Shown here: piece after piece, positions 42,769 to 51,299 of the stretch
Layout of the letters: every line of letters begins with the position of its first letter
How positions within the stretch are numbered: position 1 is the first letter of the stretch
Origin: BOKV01 sp041739465
Lineage (GTDB): Bacteria > Pseudomonadota > Alphaproteobacteria > Rhizobiales > Rhizobiaceae
Direction: 5' to 3'
Length of the DNA stretch: 64,000 nucleotides
NCBI GenBank assembly: GCA_041739465.1
Contig: JBGSNX010000009.1
Location: 3,364-67,363 of the forward strand
Notes under the pieces: generated by a model
What the model was told of the DNA's origin: nothing
What the model saw: only the letters and a program-made list of their open reading frames with translations
The model's database searches: none
Program-made: the position numbers and the translations under genes

Positions 42769-43680
42769 GTGACTGACCTTCCGGATGCAATCCTGATAGC
42801 TGGGCCGACTGCCGGGGGCAAGAGTGCACTGGCTCTGGAACTGGCAGCCAAAACCGGCGGTGCCATCGTGAACTGCGACTCCATGCAGGTCTATGACGGT
42901 TTGTCGATCCTCACTGCCAGACCCGATGCCGCAGCATTGCAGCAGGCTGACCATCTGCTTTACGGGCATGTTGCGCCATCGGAGCACTTTTCGGTTGCAA
43001 AGTGGCTTGTGCAGGCAAGAGGGACTTTTGAAAGTCTGCGGCTTCAAGGGCGCACAGCGATTTTTGTTGGCGGAACAGGGTTGTATTTCAAGGCGTTACT
43101 TGAGGGGCTTTCCAGCATTCCGCAGATCGATCCGGCAATCCGGCAACATTGGCGCGCCTTTGCCCTGACCGAGCCGGAAGGACTCCACCCGGCATTGCTG
43201 CACCGGGACCCCGTGGCAGCCGCAAGGCTCAATCCCGGTGATCGCCAGCGACTGGTGCGTGCCCTTGAGGTGTTTGACACGACCGGTCGCAGCATCGTCG
43301 AGTTCCAGGCCGAAATGGGCGAACCTGTCATTTCTCCACAGGCAATCAGATGGCAAATGGTTGTTGAACCACAGCGTGAAATTCTTCACCAGCGAATCGA
43401 GGCGCGTTTCGATGCAATGCTGGCAAATGGTGTCCTCGATGAAGTTGCCAAATTCACCGCGCTCCAATTGCCAAATTCACTGCCAGTCATGAAAGCGATC
43501 GGACTGACCCAGCTGTCAGCGTATTTGCGCGGAGAAATGGCATTGCAAGAGGCGGTGTTGCTCTCAAAAGCCGCCACACGGCAATACGCCAAGCGGCAGT
43601 CGACCTGGTTCAGAAACCAGTTCGGACCGGAATGGCAACGAAATGCTTCAATTCAAACGATATTAGAAACAAGACATTAA
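42769..43680 (+). CDS. miaA: tRNA dimethylallyltransferase (GTG start)
   Basis: The P-loop GPTAGGKS sits at residues 12-19, followed by VNCDSMQVYDGLSILTARP, FVGGTGLYFKALLEGL and the C-terminal AIGLTQLSAYLRGE, TRQYAKRQSTWFRNQ motifs. It prenylates A37 of UNN-reading tRNAs. No ATG fits the family start; the GTG at 42769 is seven bases after AAGGAAG and gives the usual 303-residue length, whereas the ORF upstream overlaps serB. Only 38 bases separate the two divergent starts. Confidence 0.94.
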   Translation: MTDLPDAILIAGPTAGGKSALALELAAKTGGAIVNCDSMQVYDGLSILTARPDAAALQQADHLLYGHVAPSEHFSVAKWLVQARGTFESLRLQGRTAIFVGGTGLYFKALLEGLSSIPQIDPAIRQHWRAFALTEPEGLHPALLHRDPVAAARLNPGDRQRLVRALEVFDTTGRSIVEFQAEMGEPVISPQAIRWQMVVEPQREILHQRIEARFDAMLANGVLDEVAKFTALQLPNSLPVMKAIGLTQLSAYLRGEMALQEAVLLSKAATRQYAKRQSTWFRNQFGPEWQRNASIQTILETRH

Positions 43681-43755
43681 CCATGTCCGTTCACCGCCCT
43701 TTCAGTCAACTGCAGTATGAAAATGCCCGGGGGCCTGTTTTGGGCGGAATGCTAA

Positions 43756-44940
43756 ATGCGCAGTGGATTTTCAACACGAAATTTCGACATCGTGATGGTC
43801 ATGGACGCCATCCTGATCTCGATGGCGTGTCTACTTGTCATCCTTGCTTATCGTGAGATTGCCGAGGCGCCAAGCCGGCACAGCCAGGATCTGGCGCTGA
43901 CAGTCATGGCTGTCTCTGACGATCTTTCCAGCGAAGATGATCTGAGCGGCTTGCGCCTTGATGCCGATGGGGCGATCCATTTTCGCCGGCGTTTGGAAGC
44001 TGCCCGAAAGCAGGTCAGCCGTGCACGCGACAATGCTGAACTATCAATTTATTCGGATCATCCAAACTTTGATGGCCAAAGTGCCTCCAGCGATCCTTTT
44101 CGCGTAAGCGCGTTGCAAGCGATCCGTTCAGGGCAAAGCAGCTTTGTAGCAAATTCAACCATGGCGGGGGTCAGCTATGTGCGGATTGCCGCGCCGCTTG
44201 TTGCATCTTCAAACTGCGGATCATGCGAAGACGCCGGCAAACCAGTCTTTGCCAAAGGGGACACTATCGGCATTCGCGAAGTGATCATCCCCGTTGGCGA
44301 TGCCTTTGCCAAAACCGTTCAAAAACTGCTTTTCGCCTGCGGCATGCTTGCATCCGCGCTGATGGTTTTTCTTGGGATCATCATTCCGATGATCAAGCGG
44401 AACCGCCATGAAAAGGCACAGATGCAAAATCTTGCCGCAACCATGGAAGTTCAGGCAACGACAGACCCTCTCACCGGCTTGCACAACAGGCGGTATTTTG
44501 AAGGCGCGCTGCAAAAATTCCTGGATCAGTTCAACGCTGCAAAGGCCACACTTGGGTTGCTGGTTTTCGATCTTGACCACTTCAAGAAGGTCAATGACAC
44601 CCATGGCCATGATGCAGGTGACATGGTGCTGCGCGAGGTCGCATTGCGGCTGAAAGCAATCACCCGCGAAAACGACATCGTTGCCCGTATTGGCGGCGAG
44701 GAATTCGCAGTGATCACGCCCTATGCCAACATGGAGCAATTGCTTGCAGTTGCCGAGCGCTACCGCAGCATGATCGGCGCGCTCAATATTCCGGTTGGAA
44801 ACGTCATCCTGAAGCCGACCATCTCGATTGGTGTTGCCACCAATTCCTCAGGCGTCCAGCATGCTGCCGACCTGTTCAAGGCTGCCGACCAGAAGCTTTA
44901 CCAAGCCAAGCGTGAGGGACGTAACCGGGTGGCTGCCTGA
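43756..44940 (+). CDS. membrane-bound diguanylate cyclase with periplasmic sensor domain, 394 aa
   Basis: Two membrane helices (about 13-32 and 190-212) flank a periplasmic sensor of about 155 residues containing NCGSC (Cys154, Cys157), reminiscent of DUF3365/Tll0287-like sensors though the heme-type CxxCH is lacking. The cytoplasmic GGDEF domain has DPLTGLHNRRYFE, GGEEF at 313-317 and an RxxD inhibitory I-site (RENDI, 304-308). It should make cyclic di-GMP and be product-inhibited. The ATG at 43756 is eight bases after GGCGGA. Stand-alone gene between miaA and the ilv leader. Confidence 0.9.
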   Translation: MRSGFSTRNFDIVMVMDAILISMACLLVILAYREIAEAPSRHSQDLALTVMAVSDDLSSEDDLSGLRLDADGAIHFRRRLEAARKQVSRARDNAELSIYSDHPNFDGQSASSDPFRVSALQAIRSGQSSFVANSTMAGVSYVRIAAPLVASSNCGSCEDAGKPVFAKGDTIGIREVIIPVGDAFAKTVQKLLFACGMLASALMVFLGIIIPMIKRNRHEKAQMQNLAATMEVQATTDPLTGLHNRRYFEGALQKFLDQFNAAKATLGLLVFDLDHFKKVNDTHGHDAGDMVLREVALRLKAITRENDIVARIGGEEFAVITPYANMEQLLAVAERYRSMIGALNIPVGNVILKPTISIGVATNSSGVQHAADLFKAADQKLYQAKREGRNRVAA

Positions 44941-44962
44941 TAATTGTCTTGCGCAAAGCCTG

Positions 44963-44991
44963 TTGACGGAATGCAAGGCCGCCATTAGTGT
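44963..44991 (+). promoter_or_regulatory. candidate promoter of the ilvIH leader
   Basis: TTGACG (44963-44968) and TAGTGT (44986-44991) are spaced by 17 bases and lie about 25 bases before the leader-peptide ATG. The -10 match is modest. Confidence 0.45.
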
Positions 44992-45016
44992 TCGGAAATT
45001 GAAAACGGAGACTGTG

Positions 45017-45070
45017 ATGACAAAGTTCATCATTCTTGTGGTTAGCAGGCGCACACGCGTGGCGGATTGA
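45017..45070 (+). CDS. ilvIH leader peptide, 17 aa
   Basis: A short frame preceded by GGAG encodes MTKFIILVVSRRTRVAD, with five consecutive branched-chain codons (Ile, Ile, Leu, Val, Val). It ends just inside a set of RNA hairpins and before a terminator that precedes ilvI. Ribosome stalling at these codons when Ile, Leu or Val tRNAs are uncharged would be the sensing step of transcription attenuation, the known control of branched-chain operons in other proteobacteria. Too short for routine gene calling. Confidence 0.8.
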   Translation: MTKFIILVVSRRTRVAD

Positions 45071-45127
45071 CCCGCCGGCTCGATGCAGCGTGTGCGCAGA
45101 ACAAAGGCTCCGGAAGGGGCCTTTTTT
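45049..45127 (+). promoter_or_regulatory. attenuator: leader hairpins and terminator before ilvI
   Basis: GCGCACACGC (45049-45058) pairs perfectly with GCGTGTGCGC (45088-45097), enclosing a GGCGG/CCGCC hairpin (45061-45076). The terminator follows: GGCTCC (45106-45111), loop GGAA, GGGGCC (45116-45121) and six T residues. The first arm lies within reach of a ribosome stalled on the Ile/Leu/Val codons. I could not identify the competing antiterminator helix with certainty by eye. Confidence 0.75.
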
Positions 45128-45210
45128 ATTGTCCGAAAACGGCTGATTGCCGTTGGAATTCAACAACTGACACGGCCTGAAACTGGCCAGCAAAACGGAT
45201 AGTCAAGAAG

Positions 45211-46983
45211 ATGAGCAAGAAGCAGCAAATGACCGGTGCGGAAATGGTGATCACGGCTCTGGTCGAGCACGGGGTGGACACGATTTTCGGCTATCCCGGC
45301 GGCGCCGTCCTGCCGATTTATGACGAATTGTTCCAGCAGGAAAAAGTCCGGCACATCCTGGTGCGGCATGAACAGGGTGCTGGCCACGCTGCTGAAGGCT
45401 ACGCCCGTTCGACCGGCAGGCCGGGTGTGTTTCTTGTAACTTCCGGCCCCGGCGCCACGAATGCGGTAACGCCACTTCAAGATGCATTGATGGATTCAAT
45501 TCCGCTTGTTTGCATCACTGGCCAGGTACCGACAGCGCTTATCGGGTCCGATGCGTTTCAGGAAGCTGACACCGTCGGCATTACCCGGCCCTGCACAAAG
45601 CACAATTGGCTGGTTCGCTCGGTTGAAGAGCTGCCATTGATCCTGCACGAGGCGTTTTATGTTGCGACCAGCGGCAGGCCCGGTCCGGTGCTCATCGACA
45701 TTCCCAAGGACGTCCAGTTTGCCACCGGCACCTACATCCCGAAGGCGCAGTTCAAGCATCGCAGCTATCGCCCGCAATTGTCCGGCGATCTCAAGCAGAT
45801 ACAGGCTGCAATCGAGTTGATGGCAAGCGCCAAAAAGCCGTTGTTCTATACTGGCGGCGGCGTAATCAACTCAGGCAAGGAAGCCAGCCATTTGCTGCGG
45901 GAACTGGTGGAGTTGACCGGATTTCCGATCACATCAACCCTGATGGGCCTTGGTGCTTATCCAGCCAGCGGCAAGCATTGGCTCGGCATGCTCGGCATGC
46001 ATGGCACCTACGAAGCAAACATGGCGATGCACGATTGCGACGTGATGATTTGTGTGGGCGCGCGGTTTGATGACCGCATCACCGGCCGGCTCAATGCGTT
46101 CGCACCACACTCGAAGAAGATCCACATCGATATCGACCCGTCTTCGATCAACAAGAATGTTCGCGTGCAGGTGCCCATTGTTGGGGATGTCGGGCATGTT
46201 CTTGAGGACATGCTGCGCCTTTGGAGGGCGCATGCGGCCAAACCGGAAAAGGCCGCGTTGGCGAAATGGAACGAGCAGATCAACACCTGGCGAGCACGCG
46301 ATTGCCTTGCATATCGTCCTTCCAAGGAAGTGATCATGCCGCAATATGCGGTGCAGCGGTTGTATGAACTCACCAAGGACCGTGACACCTACATTACAAC
46401 CGAAGTCGGACAGCACCAGATGTGGGCGGCGCAGTTCTATCATTTCGAACAACCCAACCGCTGGATGACATCGGGCGGGCTTGGCACGATGGGCTATGGC
46501 CTGCCGGCTGCGTTGGGTGTGCAGATTGCGCATCCTGATGCTCTGGTCATCGACATTGCGGGAGATGCATCCATCCAGATGTGCATCCAGGAAATGTCGG
46601 CAGCTATTCAGTTCGATGCGCCCATCAAGATTTTCATCCTCAACAACCAGTACATGGGGATGGTGAGGCAGTGGCAGCAATTGCTGCATGGCAACCGGCT
46701 CTCGCACAGCTACACCGAAGCCATGCCTGATTTCGTCAAGCTGGCGGAGGCCTATGGCGGGGTCGGCATTCGGTGCGAAAAACCCGGTGATCTCGACGAT
46801 GCGATCCTTGAAATGATCAATGTTCGCAGACCCGTCATTTTCGATTGCCGTGTTTCAACGCTCGCCAATTGCTTCCCAATGATCCCATCGGGCAAGGCGC
46901 ACAATGAAATGCTGCTGCCGGACGAAGCCAGCGACGAAGCCGTTGCCACGGCAATCGACGTCAAAGGCCGGCAACTGGTTTAA
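45211..46983 (+). CDS. ilvI: acetolactate synthase large subunit
   Basis: A 590-residue ThDP enzyme with GAEMVITALVEHGVDTIFGYPGG, the catalytic glutamate in VRHEQGAGHAAEGYARSTG, the FAD-domain GLGAYPASGKHWLGMLGMHG, and the ThDP motif GDASIQMCIQEMSAAIQ. It condenses pyruvate to acetolactate (or with 2-ketobutyrate) in Val, Leu and Ile synthesis. It follows the attenuator and is paired with ilvH 31 bases downstream. ilvC, the next enzyme, is at 57397. Confidence 0.96.
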   Translation: MSKKQQMTGAEMVITALVEHGVDTIFGYPGGAVLPIYDELFQQEKVRHILVRHEQGAGHAAEGYARSTGRPGVFLVTSGPGATNAVTPLQDALMDSIPLVCITGQVPTALIGSDAFQEADTVGITRPCTKHNWLVRSVEELPLILHEAFYVATSGRPGPVLIDIPKDVQFATGTYIPKAQFKHRSYRPQLSGDLKQIQAAIELMASAKKPLFYTGGGVINSGKEASHLLRELVELTGFPITSTLMGLGAYPASGKHWLGMLGMHGTYEANMAMHDCDVMICVGARFDDRITGRLNAFAPHSKKIHIDIDPSSINKNVRVQVPIVGDVGHVLEDMLRLWRAHAAKPEKAALAKWNEQINTWRARDCLAYRPSKEVIMPQYAVQRLYELTKDRDTYITTEVGQHQMWAAQFYHFEQPNRWMTSGGLGTMGYGLPAALGVQIAHPDALVIDIAGDASIQMCIQEMSAAIQFDAPIKIFILNNQYMGMVRQWQQLLHGNRLSHSYTEAMPDFVKLAEAYGGVGIRCEKPGDLDDAILEMINVRRPVIFDCRVSTLANCFPMIPSGKAHNEMLLPDEASDEAVATAIDVKGRQLV

Positions 46984-47014
46984 CCTCCGCAATCGTGCAA
47001 GAAAGTCACTTCCA

Positions 47015-47587
47015 ATGAACGCCTCCAAATCCCCATCCGGTTCCGCCTATTTCATCGTCAAGGAAACCGAAAAGCCGCGCACCCATGTGCTTTCGATCCT
47101 TGTCAACAACGAACCGGGTGTCCTGGCGCGGGTGATCGGCCTGTTTTCCGGGCGCGGCTACAACATCGAGAGCCTGACGGTTTCAGAAACCAGCCATGAA
47201 AAGCATCTTTCGCGCATCACGGTGGTTTCCTCGGGCACAGCGCATGTTCTTGAACAGATCAAGAAACTGTTGGAACGCGCCATCCCGGTACACCGGGTTA
47301 CCGACCTCACGCTGATGGCCGAGGAAAAAGGCCACGACAAGCCGTTGGAGCGCGAACTGGCCCTTGTAAAAGTGGCCGGCAAGGGCGAAAACCGCATGGA
47401 GGCCATGCGGTTGGCCGATGCATTCCGCGCTGAAGTCATTGATGCATCAACCGAGCACTTCATCTTTGAAATCCGTGGTCGCGTCTCCAAGATCGAACAG
47501 TTCATCGCGATCATGGAACCACTTGGGCTCGTGGAAGTCTGCCGCACCGGAGTTGCTGCGCTGAACCGCGGCAAGGAAGGCATGTAA
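47015..47587 (+). CDS. ilvH: acetolactate synthase small (regulatory) subunit
   Basis: A 190-residue protein with the ACT domain HVLSILVNNEPGVLARVIGLF then SGRGYNIESLTVSETSH, plus the C-terminal ERELALVKV and SKIEQFIAIMEPLGLVEVCRTGVAALNRG region. It binds valine and controls IlvI. The ATG at 47015 fits the family; an open upstream extension overlaps ilvI in another frame. Confidence 0.95.
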   Translation: MNASKSPSGSAYFIVKETEKPRTHVLSILVNNEPGVLARVIGLFSGRGYNIESLTVSETSHEKHLSRITVVSSGTAHVLEQIKKLLERAIPVHRVTDLTLMAEEKGHDKPLERELALVKVAGKGENRMEAMRLADAFRAEVIDASTEHFIFEIRGRVSKIEQFIAIMEPLGLVEVCRTGVAALNRGKEGM

Positions 47588-47593
47588 CTGCCA

Positions 47594-49213
47594 ATGCACA
47601 ACCATCGCACCTGCGGCGAGGCGATTGTCGCGCTCCTTGAAGCTTACGGCGTCGATACGGTTTTTGGCATTCCGGGTGTTCACACGCTTGAACTTTACCG
47701 AGGGCTGGTCAACAGCCCGATCCGTCACATCCTGCCAAGACATGAGCAGGGTGCCGGGTTCATGGCCGATGGCTATGCGCGGGCGACCGGCAAGCCTGGG
47801 GTCTGTTTCCTTATTACCGGGCCCGGCGTTACCAATGCTGCAACAGCCATCGCTCAGGCTTATTCGGACTCCGTGCCGATGCTGGTCATCAGTTCGGTAA
47901 ACCCTGCAGCAACGCTTGGTCGCGGGCTTGGAGAGCTTCATGAACTGGCTGACCAGCAAAAGCTGATGTCGGCATGTACGGCTTTTTCCGCCACCATCAC
48001 CCGGCCGGAAGAATTGCCGGCTGTGCTGGCTGCGGCGTTTGCAATTTTCCAAAGCGGACGTCCAAGGCCGGTGCACATTGAAGTGCCAATTGATGTGTTC
48101 GAGAAACGGGTGAGCGAAGAATGGCTTCCGTCAGAACCATTGCAGAAGAAGCAGGTAGAACCTGAACTGCTGATAAAGGCTGCCGACTGGCTGTTGAATG
48201 CAAAAAATCCGGCGCTCATCATCGGTGGCGGTGCGCGCGATGCAAGCAGTGCGGTTGGGGAGATTGCAGAGAAGCTGGCTGCCCCGGTGGCAACGAGCGT
48301 GGCAGGCATTGGCGTTTTCCCGGCAAGCCATCCACTCAGCCTTGGGCCGACGCTGATTTGCGCTGCAACGCGCGAGTTGCTCTGTTCAGCGGATGTGGTT
48401 CTGGCAGTCGGTACCGAGCTCTCGACCACGGATACATGGAGCACGCGGTATGAATTTTCCGGCAGGCTGATCCGTGTGGACATTGATCCGGTGCAGTTCG
48501 GCAATGACCAGAAAGCCGACCTGCCATTGCTTGGCGATGCAAGGCTGGTGCTTGAAGCGATTGCCACGGCGTTGCCGCAGCGTGCAGCAGCGGCGCGAAG
48601 GCTTGCAGTGGAAGCGCAGGTTCGCAATGCGCTGACTGCTTTTGACGATAGTCTTTCGGCAGGGGACCAGCAGCGCAAGGCGGTGTTTGAAGCAATCGCG
48701 GCTGCCGCACCGGACGACACGATTTTCACAGCCGACATGACGCAAATTGCCTATACCGCGCACAGCATTTTCCGTTCCGACCAACCGGGCCGGTTTTTCT
48801 ACCCGCAGGGCTATGGAACACTGGGCTATGGCATGCCCGCGGCTCTTGGGGTCAAAATCGGTGCGCCGGACCGCACAGTCATTGCACTGGTTGGCGATGG
48901 CGGGTTTCTCTACACGCTGCAGGAAATGGCGACTGCAGTGGAGGATGGCATCGCAATCGTCCTGGTGCTTTGGAACAACAATTCGCTTGAGCAAATCCGC
49001 GAGGGCTTTGTTGGTCGCGGCATTTCGCCAATTGCTGTCAGCCCGAAAAATCCCGATTTCCAGATGATCGCTGAAGGTTTTGGCTGGAAAACAAATTTGG
49101 TGACGCAGTTCTCCGCTATTGGCGGGGCCATTGCGGACGCGCTGGCAAGTGGCGGTCCGGCGATGGTGGAAATCGATGCCAATGCGCCGGGGATGCAATC
49201 GCGGGGCGTGTGA
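47594..49213 (+). CDS. ThDP-dependent decarboxylase, 5-guanidino-2-oxopentanoate decarboxylase (AruI)-like, 539 aa
   Basis: An acetolactate-synthase-superfamily enzyme: YGVDTVFGIPGVHTLELYRGL, RHEQGAGFMADGYARATGKPG, GPGVTNAATAIAQAYSDSVPML and the ThDP motif GDGGFLYTLQEMATAVEDG. The VHTLELYRGL start is characteristic of AruI-type decarboxylases of the arginine transaminase pathway and relatives. It starts six bases after ilvH, so may be co-transcribed, yet it is not a second acetolactate synthase. The C-terminus (VEIDANAPGMQSRGV) differs from the duplicated copy of the gene end at 49772-49838, which would encode VEIRL and stop, a more usual ending. Confidence 0.82.
   Translation: MHNHRTCGEAIVALLEAYGVDTVFGIPGVHTLELYRGLVNSPIRHILPRHEQGAGFMADGYARATGKPGVCFLITGPGVTNAATAIAQAYSDSVPMLVISSVNPAATLGRGLGELHELADQQKLMSACTAFSATITRPEELPAVLAAAFAIFQSGRPRPVHIEVPIDVFEKRVSEEWLPSEPLQKKQVEPELLIKAADWLLNAKNPALIIGGGARDASSAVGEIAEKLAAPVATSVAGIGVFPASHPLSLGPTLICAATRELLCSADVVLAVGTELSTTDTWSTRYEFSGRLIRVDIDPVQFGNDQKADLPLLGDARLVLEAIATALPQRAAAARRLAVEAQVRNALTAFDDSLSAGDQQRKAVFEAIAAAAPDDTIFTADMTQIAYTAHSIFRSDQPGRFFYPQGYGTLGYGMPAALGVKIGAPDRTVIALVGDGGFLYTLQEMATAVEDGIAIVLVLWNNNSLEQIREGFVGRGISPIAVSPKNPDFQMIAEGFGWKTNLVTQFSAIGGAIADALASGGPAMVEIDANAPGMQSRGV
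49107..49174 (+). repeat. 3'-end segment of the decarboxylase gene, first copy of a direct duplication
   Basis: Bases 49139-49174 are identical (36 of 36) to 49803-49838; the preceding 32 bases match 49772-49802 imperfectly with one gap. The copies lie about 664 bases apart and bracket a small exported-protein gene. Confidence 0.85.
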
Positions 49214-49395
49214 ATGCGCCGCCGCCATCCTGTGCCAATGGATACGTCTTGGTGAATGATGTCACATACCCAAGGTTGCGGCGGCGAGGATTCGGCACTA
49301 TGTTCATGGGGCACGCAGAAAGTGCTGCCAAGCGGTCATATCGCTCTTTGGTATCTGAACTGCGTGAATTGAGTTGGAAAACGGGGCGGAATACC

Positions 49396-49653
49396 ATGAC
49401 ACGTATCCTTTTGTACAAGACGCAGTTTTTTGGAGCAATTTTGGCAGGTTTTCTGGCGTTGACGGCAGTTCCGGGTGAAGGTTTTGCAAAGAATCAGAAG
49501 TCGGGCATCTGCGATGTAGGGCTGGTGGTTGTCGACGGAAAGTGCGTTGAAGCCAAGCCCAAAAACTCGCCGAAGCCAAAGCACCAAAATGGCAGCAATA
49601 TTCCGCCATTTCATATGCCTTTCAGTCAGGATGGCGATGGCTCGCAGATGTAG
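49396..49653 (+). CDS. small exported protein of unknown function, 85 aa
   Basis: MTRILLYKTQFFGAILAGFL begins a signal peptide probably cleaved after EGFA. The mature part has two cysteines (GICDVGLVVVDGKC) and a Lys/Pro/Asn/His-rich tail. No family recognised. The longer frame from 49210 lacks signal features and overlaps the decarboxylase stop. The gene lies wholly inside the segment bracketed by the duplicated decarboxylase 3' end. A CCCCG...CGGGG hairpin follows it near 49687-49721. Confidence 0.6.
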   Translation: MTRILLYKTQFFGAILAGFLALTAVPGEGFAKNQKSGICDVGLVVVDGKCVEAKPKNSPKPKHQNGSNIPPFHMPFSQDGDGSQM

Positions 49654-49771
49654 GCTGGCGCCATATCTGACGCATTGAGAAAAATCCCCGCGCGGCTGTT
49701 GCAAGTTGCAGCAGACGGGGAAAGTGTACGGCGGAATAATGCCCGTGGTTTGGCACCTCGAAAGCTGAGCG

Positions 49772-49838
49772 AGTTCTCCGCCAATTGCGAGCCATCGCAG
49801 ATGCGCTGGCAAGTGGCGGTCCGGCGATGGTGGAAATC
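49772..49838 (+). repeat. second copy of the decarboxylase 3' end
   Basis: This copy contains the frame AIADALASGGPAMVEIRL followed by TGA at 49845, which looks like the ancestral end of the decarboxylase. It is followed at once by the glycerate kinase gene. Bases 49803-49838 are identical to 49139-49174. Confidence 0.85.
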
Positions 49839-49874
49839 CGCCTCTGACTGAGACAGTGATCGCGAAAGGTCCGC

Positions 49875-51155
49875 ATGTTCCCGGCTTCAACACAGCAGGC
49901 CTTCCTTCGCAGCCTGTTTGATTGCGCTGTGGCGAGCGCCGACCCGATGCGGATCGTGCCGGGGCAATTGCCTGATCGGCCAACCGGCCGGGTCATCGTG
50001 GTTGGCGCGGGCAAGGCATCTGCCCTTATGGCCGAAGCGGTGGAAAGCGTCTGGGGGCCTTGCAACGGTCTTGTGATCACCCGCTACGGCCATGGCCGGC
50101 CCTGCCGCGGCATCGAGATCGTCGAGGCTGGGCATCCTGTTCCCGATGCAGCGGGCTTTGCGGCAACTTCGCGGATGCTTGAACTGGTCAGCGGCCTTGG
50201 CTCTGGTGATCTGGTGCTGGCGCTGATCTCGGGCGGAGCTTCGGCGCTGCTGGTGCAGCCGGCACTGGGCGTCAGCTTTGAGGAAAAGCAGCAGATCAAT
50301 GCGGCGCTGGTCGCGTCTGGCGCGCCCATTGGAGAGATGAACATCGTGCGCAAGCATCTGAGCCGGGTCAAAGGCGGGCAGCTCGCCCGGGCTGCATGGC
50401 CGGCAAGAATTGTCGCGCTGATGATTTCCGACGTGCCCGGCGATGTACCGGCGCTGATCGGTTCAGGACCGACCGTTGCAGACAATTCCCGTGCAAGCGA
50501 TGCGCTTGCCATTCTGGAGCGCTGGAACATTTCCGTTTCCAACAACGTCAAAAACGCCTTGGCGGCGGGAAGCGGGGTCGTTGCGCCCGATGATCCGCGC
50601 TGGGCACTGGTTGAAAACAAGGTCATTGCCGCCCCGATGCAATCTTTGAGGGCGGCGCAATTGCTGGCCCTGTCGCAGGGGCTGGATGCCCGAATTGTTG
50701 GTGACCGTATTGAGGGTGAAGCGCGTCATGTCGGGCAGGAGATGGCGGCGCAAGCGCTGGAAATCCAGTCGCAAATGCGCGCCGGCGACAAGCCGGTCTT
50801 GCTGTTGTCGGGTGGTGAATTGACGGTTACGCGAAAGGGCGGCGGCTCTGGCGGCCCGAACGCCGAATTTGTTCTGGCGCTCGCAATCGCCCTCAATGGT
50901 GCACCTGCAATACATGCGCTCAGCTGTGACACGGACGGGATCGATGGCGCTGCCGAGATCGCCGGCGCATTGGCAGGTCCGCACACGCTGGAGCAGGCAA
51001 AGGCGCTTGGCATGGACCCGGCAGCGTTTCTTAAAAGCAATGACAGCCACACATTCTTTGTTGCGCTGGGCGCGCAAATTGTCACCGGCCCCACCCACAC
51101 AAATGTCAATGATTTCCGGGTAATCCTGATCGAAGGGCCAATGCAGACCGGTTAG
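49875..51155 (+). CDS. glycerate 2-kinase / hydroxypyruvate reductase-like MOFRL protein (TtuD/GckA), 426 aa
   Basis: The N-terminal domain has GRVIVVGAGKASALMAEAVE, followed by GHPVPDAAG, LALISGGASALLVQP and MNIVRKHLSRVKGGQLA; the C-terminal MOFRL domain has LLLSGGELTVTRKGGGSGGPNAEFVLALAI and SCDTDGIDG. The family phosphorylates glycerate, yielding 2-phosphoglycerate; older literature names it hydroxypyruvate reductase. It stands alone after the duplicated decarboxylase end. Confidence 0.92.
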   Translation: MFPASTQQAFLRSLFDCAVASADPMRIVPGQLPDRPTGRVIVVGAGKASALMAEAVESVWGPCNGLVITRYGHGRPCRGIEIVEAGHPVPDAAGFAATSRMLELVSGLGSGDLVLALISGGASALLVQPALGVSFEEKQQINAALVASGAPIGEMNIVRKHLSRVKGGQLARAAWPARIVALMISDVPGDVPALIGSGPTVADNSRASDALAILERWNISVSNNVKNALAAGSGVVAPDDPRWALVENKVIAAPMQSLRAAQLLALSQGLDARIVGDRIEGEARHVGQEMAAQALEIQSQMRAGDKPVLLLSGGELTVTRKGGGSGGPNAEFVLALAIALNGAPAIHALSCDTDGIDGAAEIAGALAGPHTLEQAKALGMDPAAFLKSNDSHTFFVALGAQIVTGPTHTNVNDFRVILIEGPMQTG

Positions 51156-51299
51156 TGCGGATCGAGTGTTCGCAGGAGCCGTTTCGCCAAAAGTTTTGTT
51201 GCGCGATATTGCATGGCGTAAAGGCTCAGCAATTCCTGACTGCAAGTTGACATCTCCCGGCTGAAATGGCAGCAATGCTGACCTATTTGGGAGGGTGTC

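Noticed and set aside
47594..49213. The third ThDP gene as a second acetolactate synthase
   Set aside because: The VHTLELYRGL start and central region match AruI-type decarboxylases, and it has no regulatory subunit gene.
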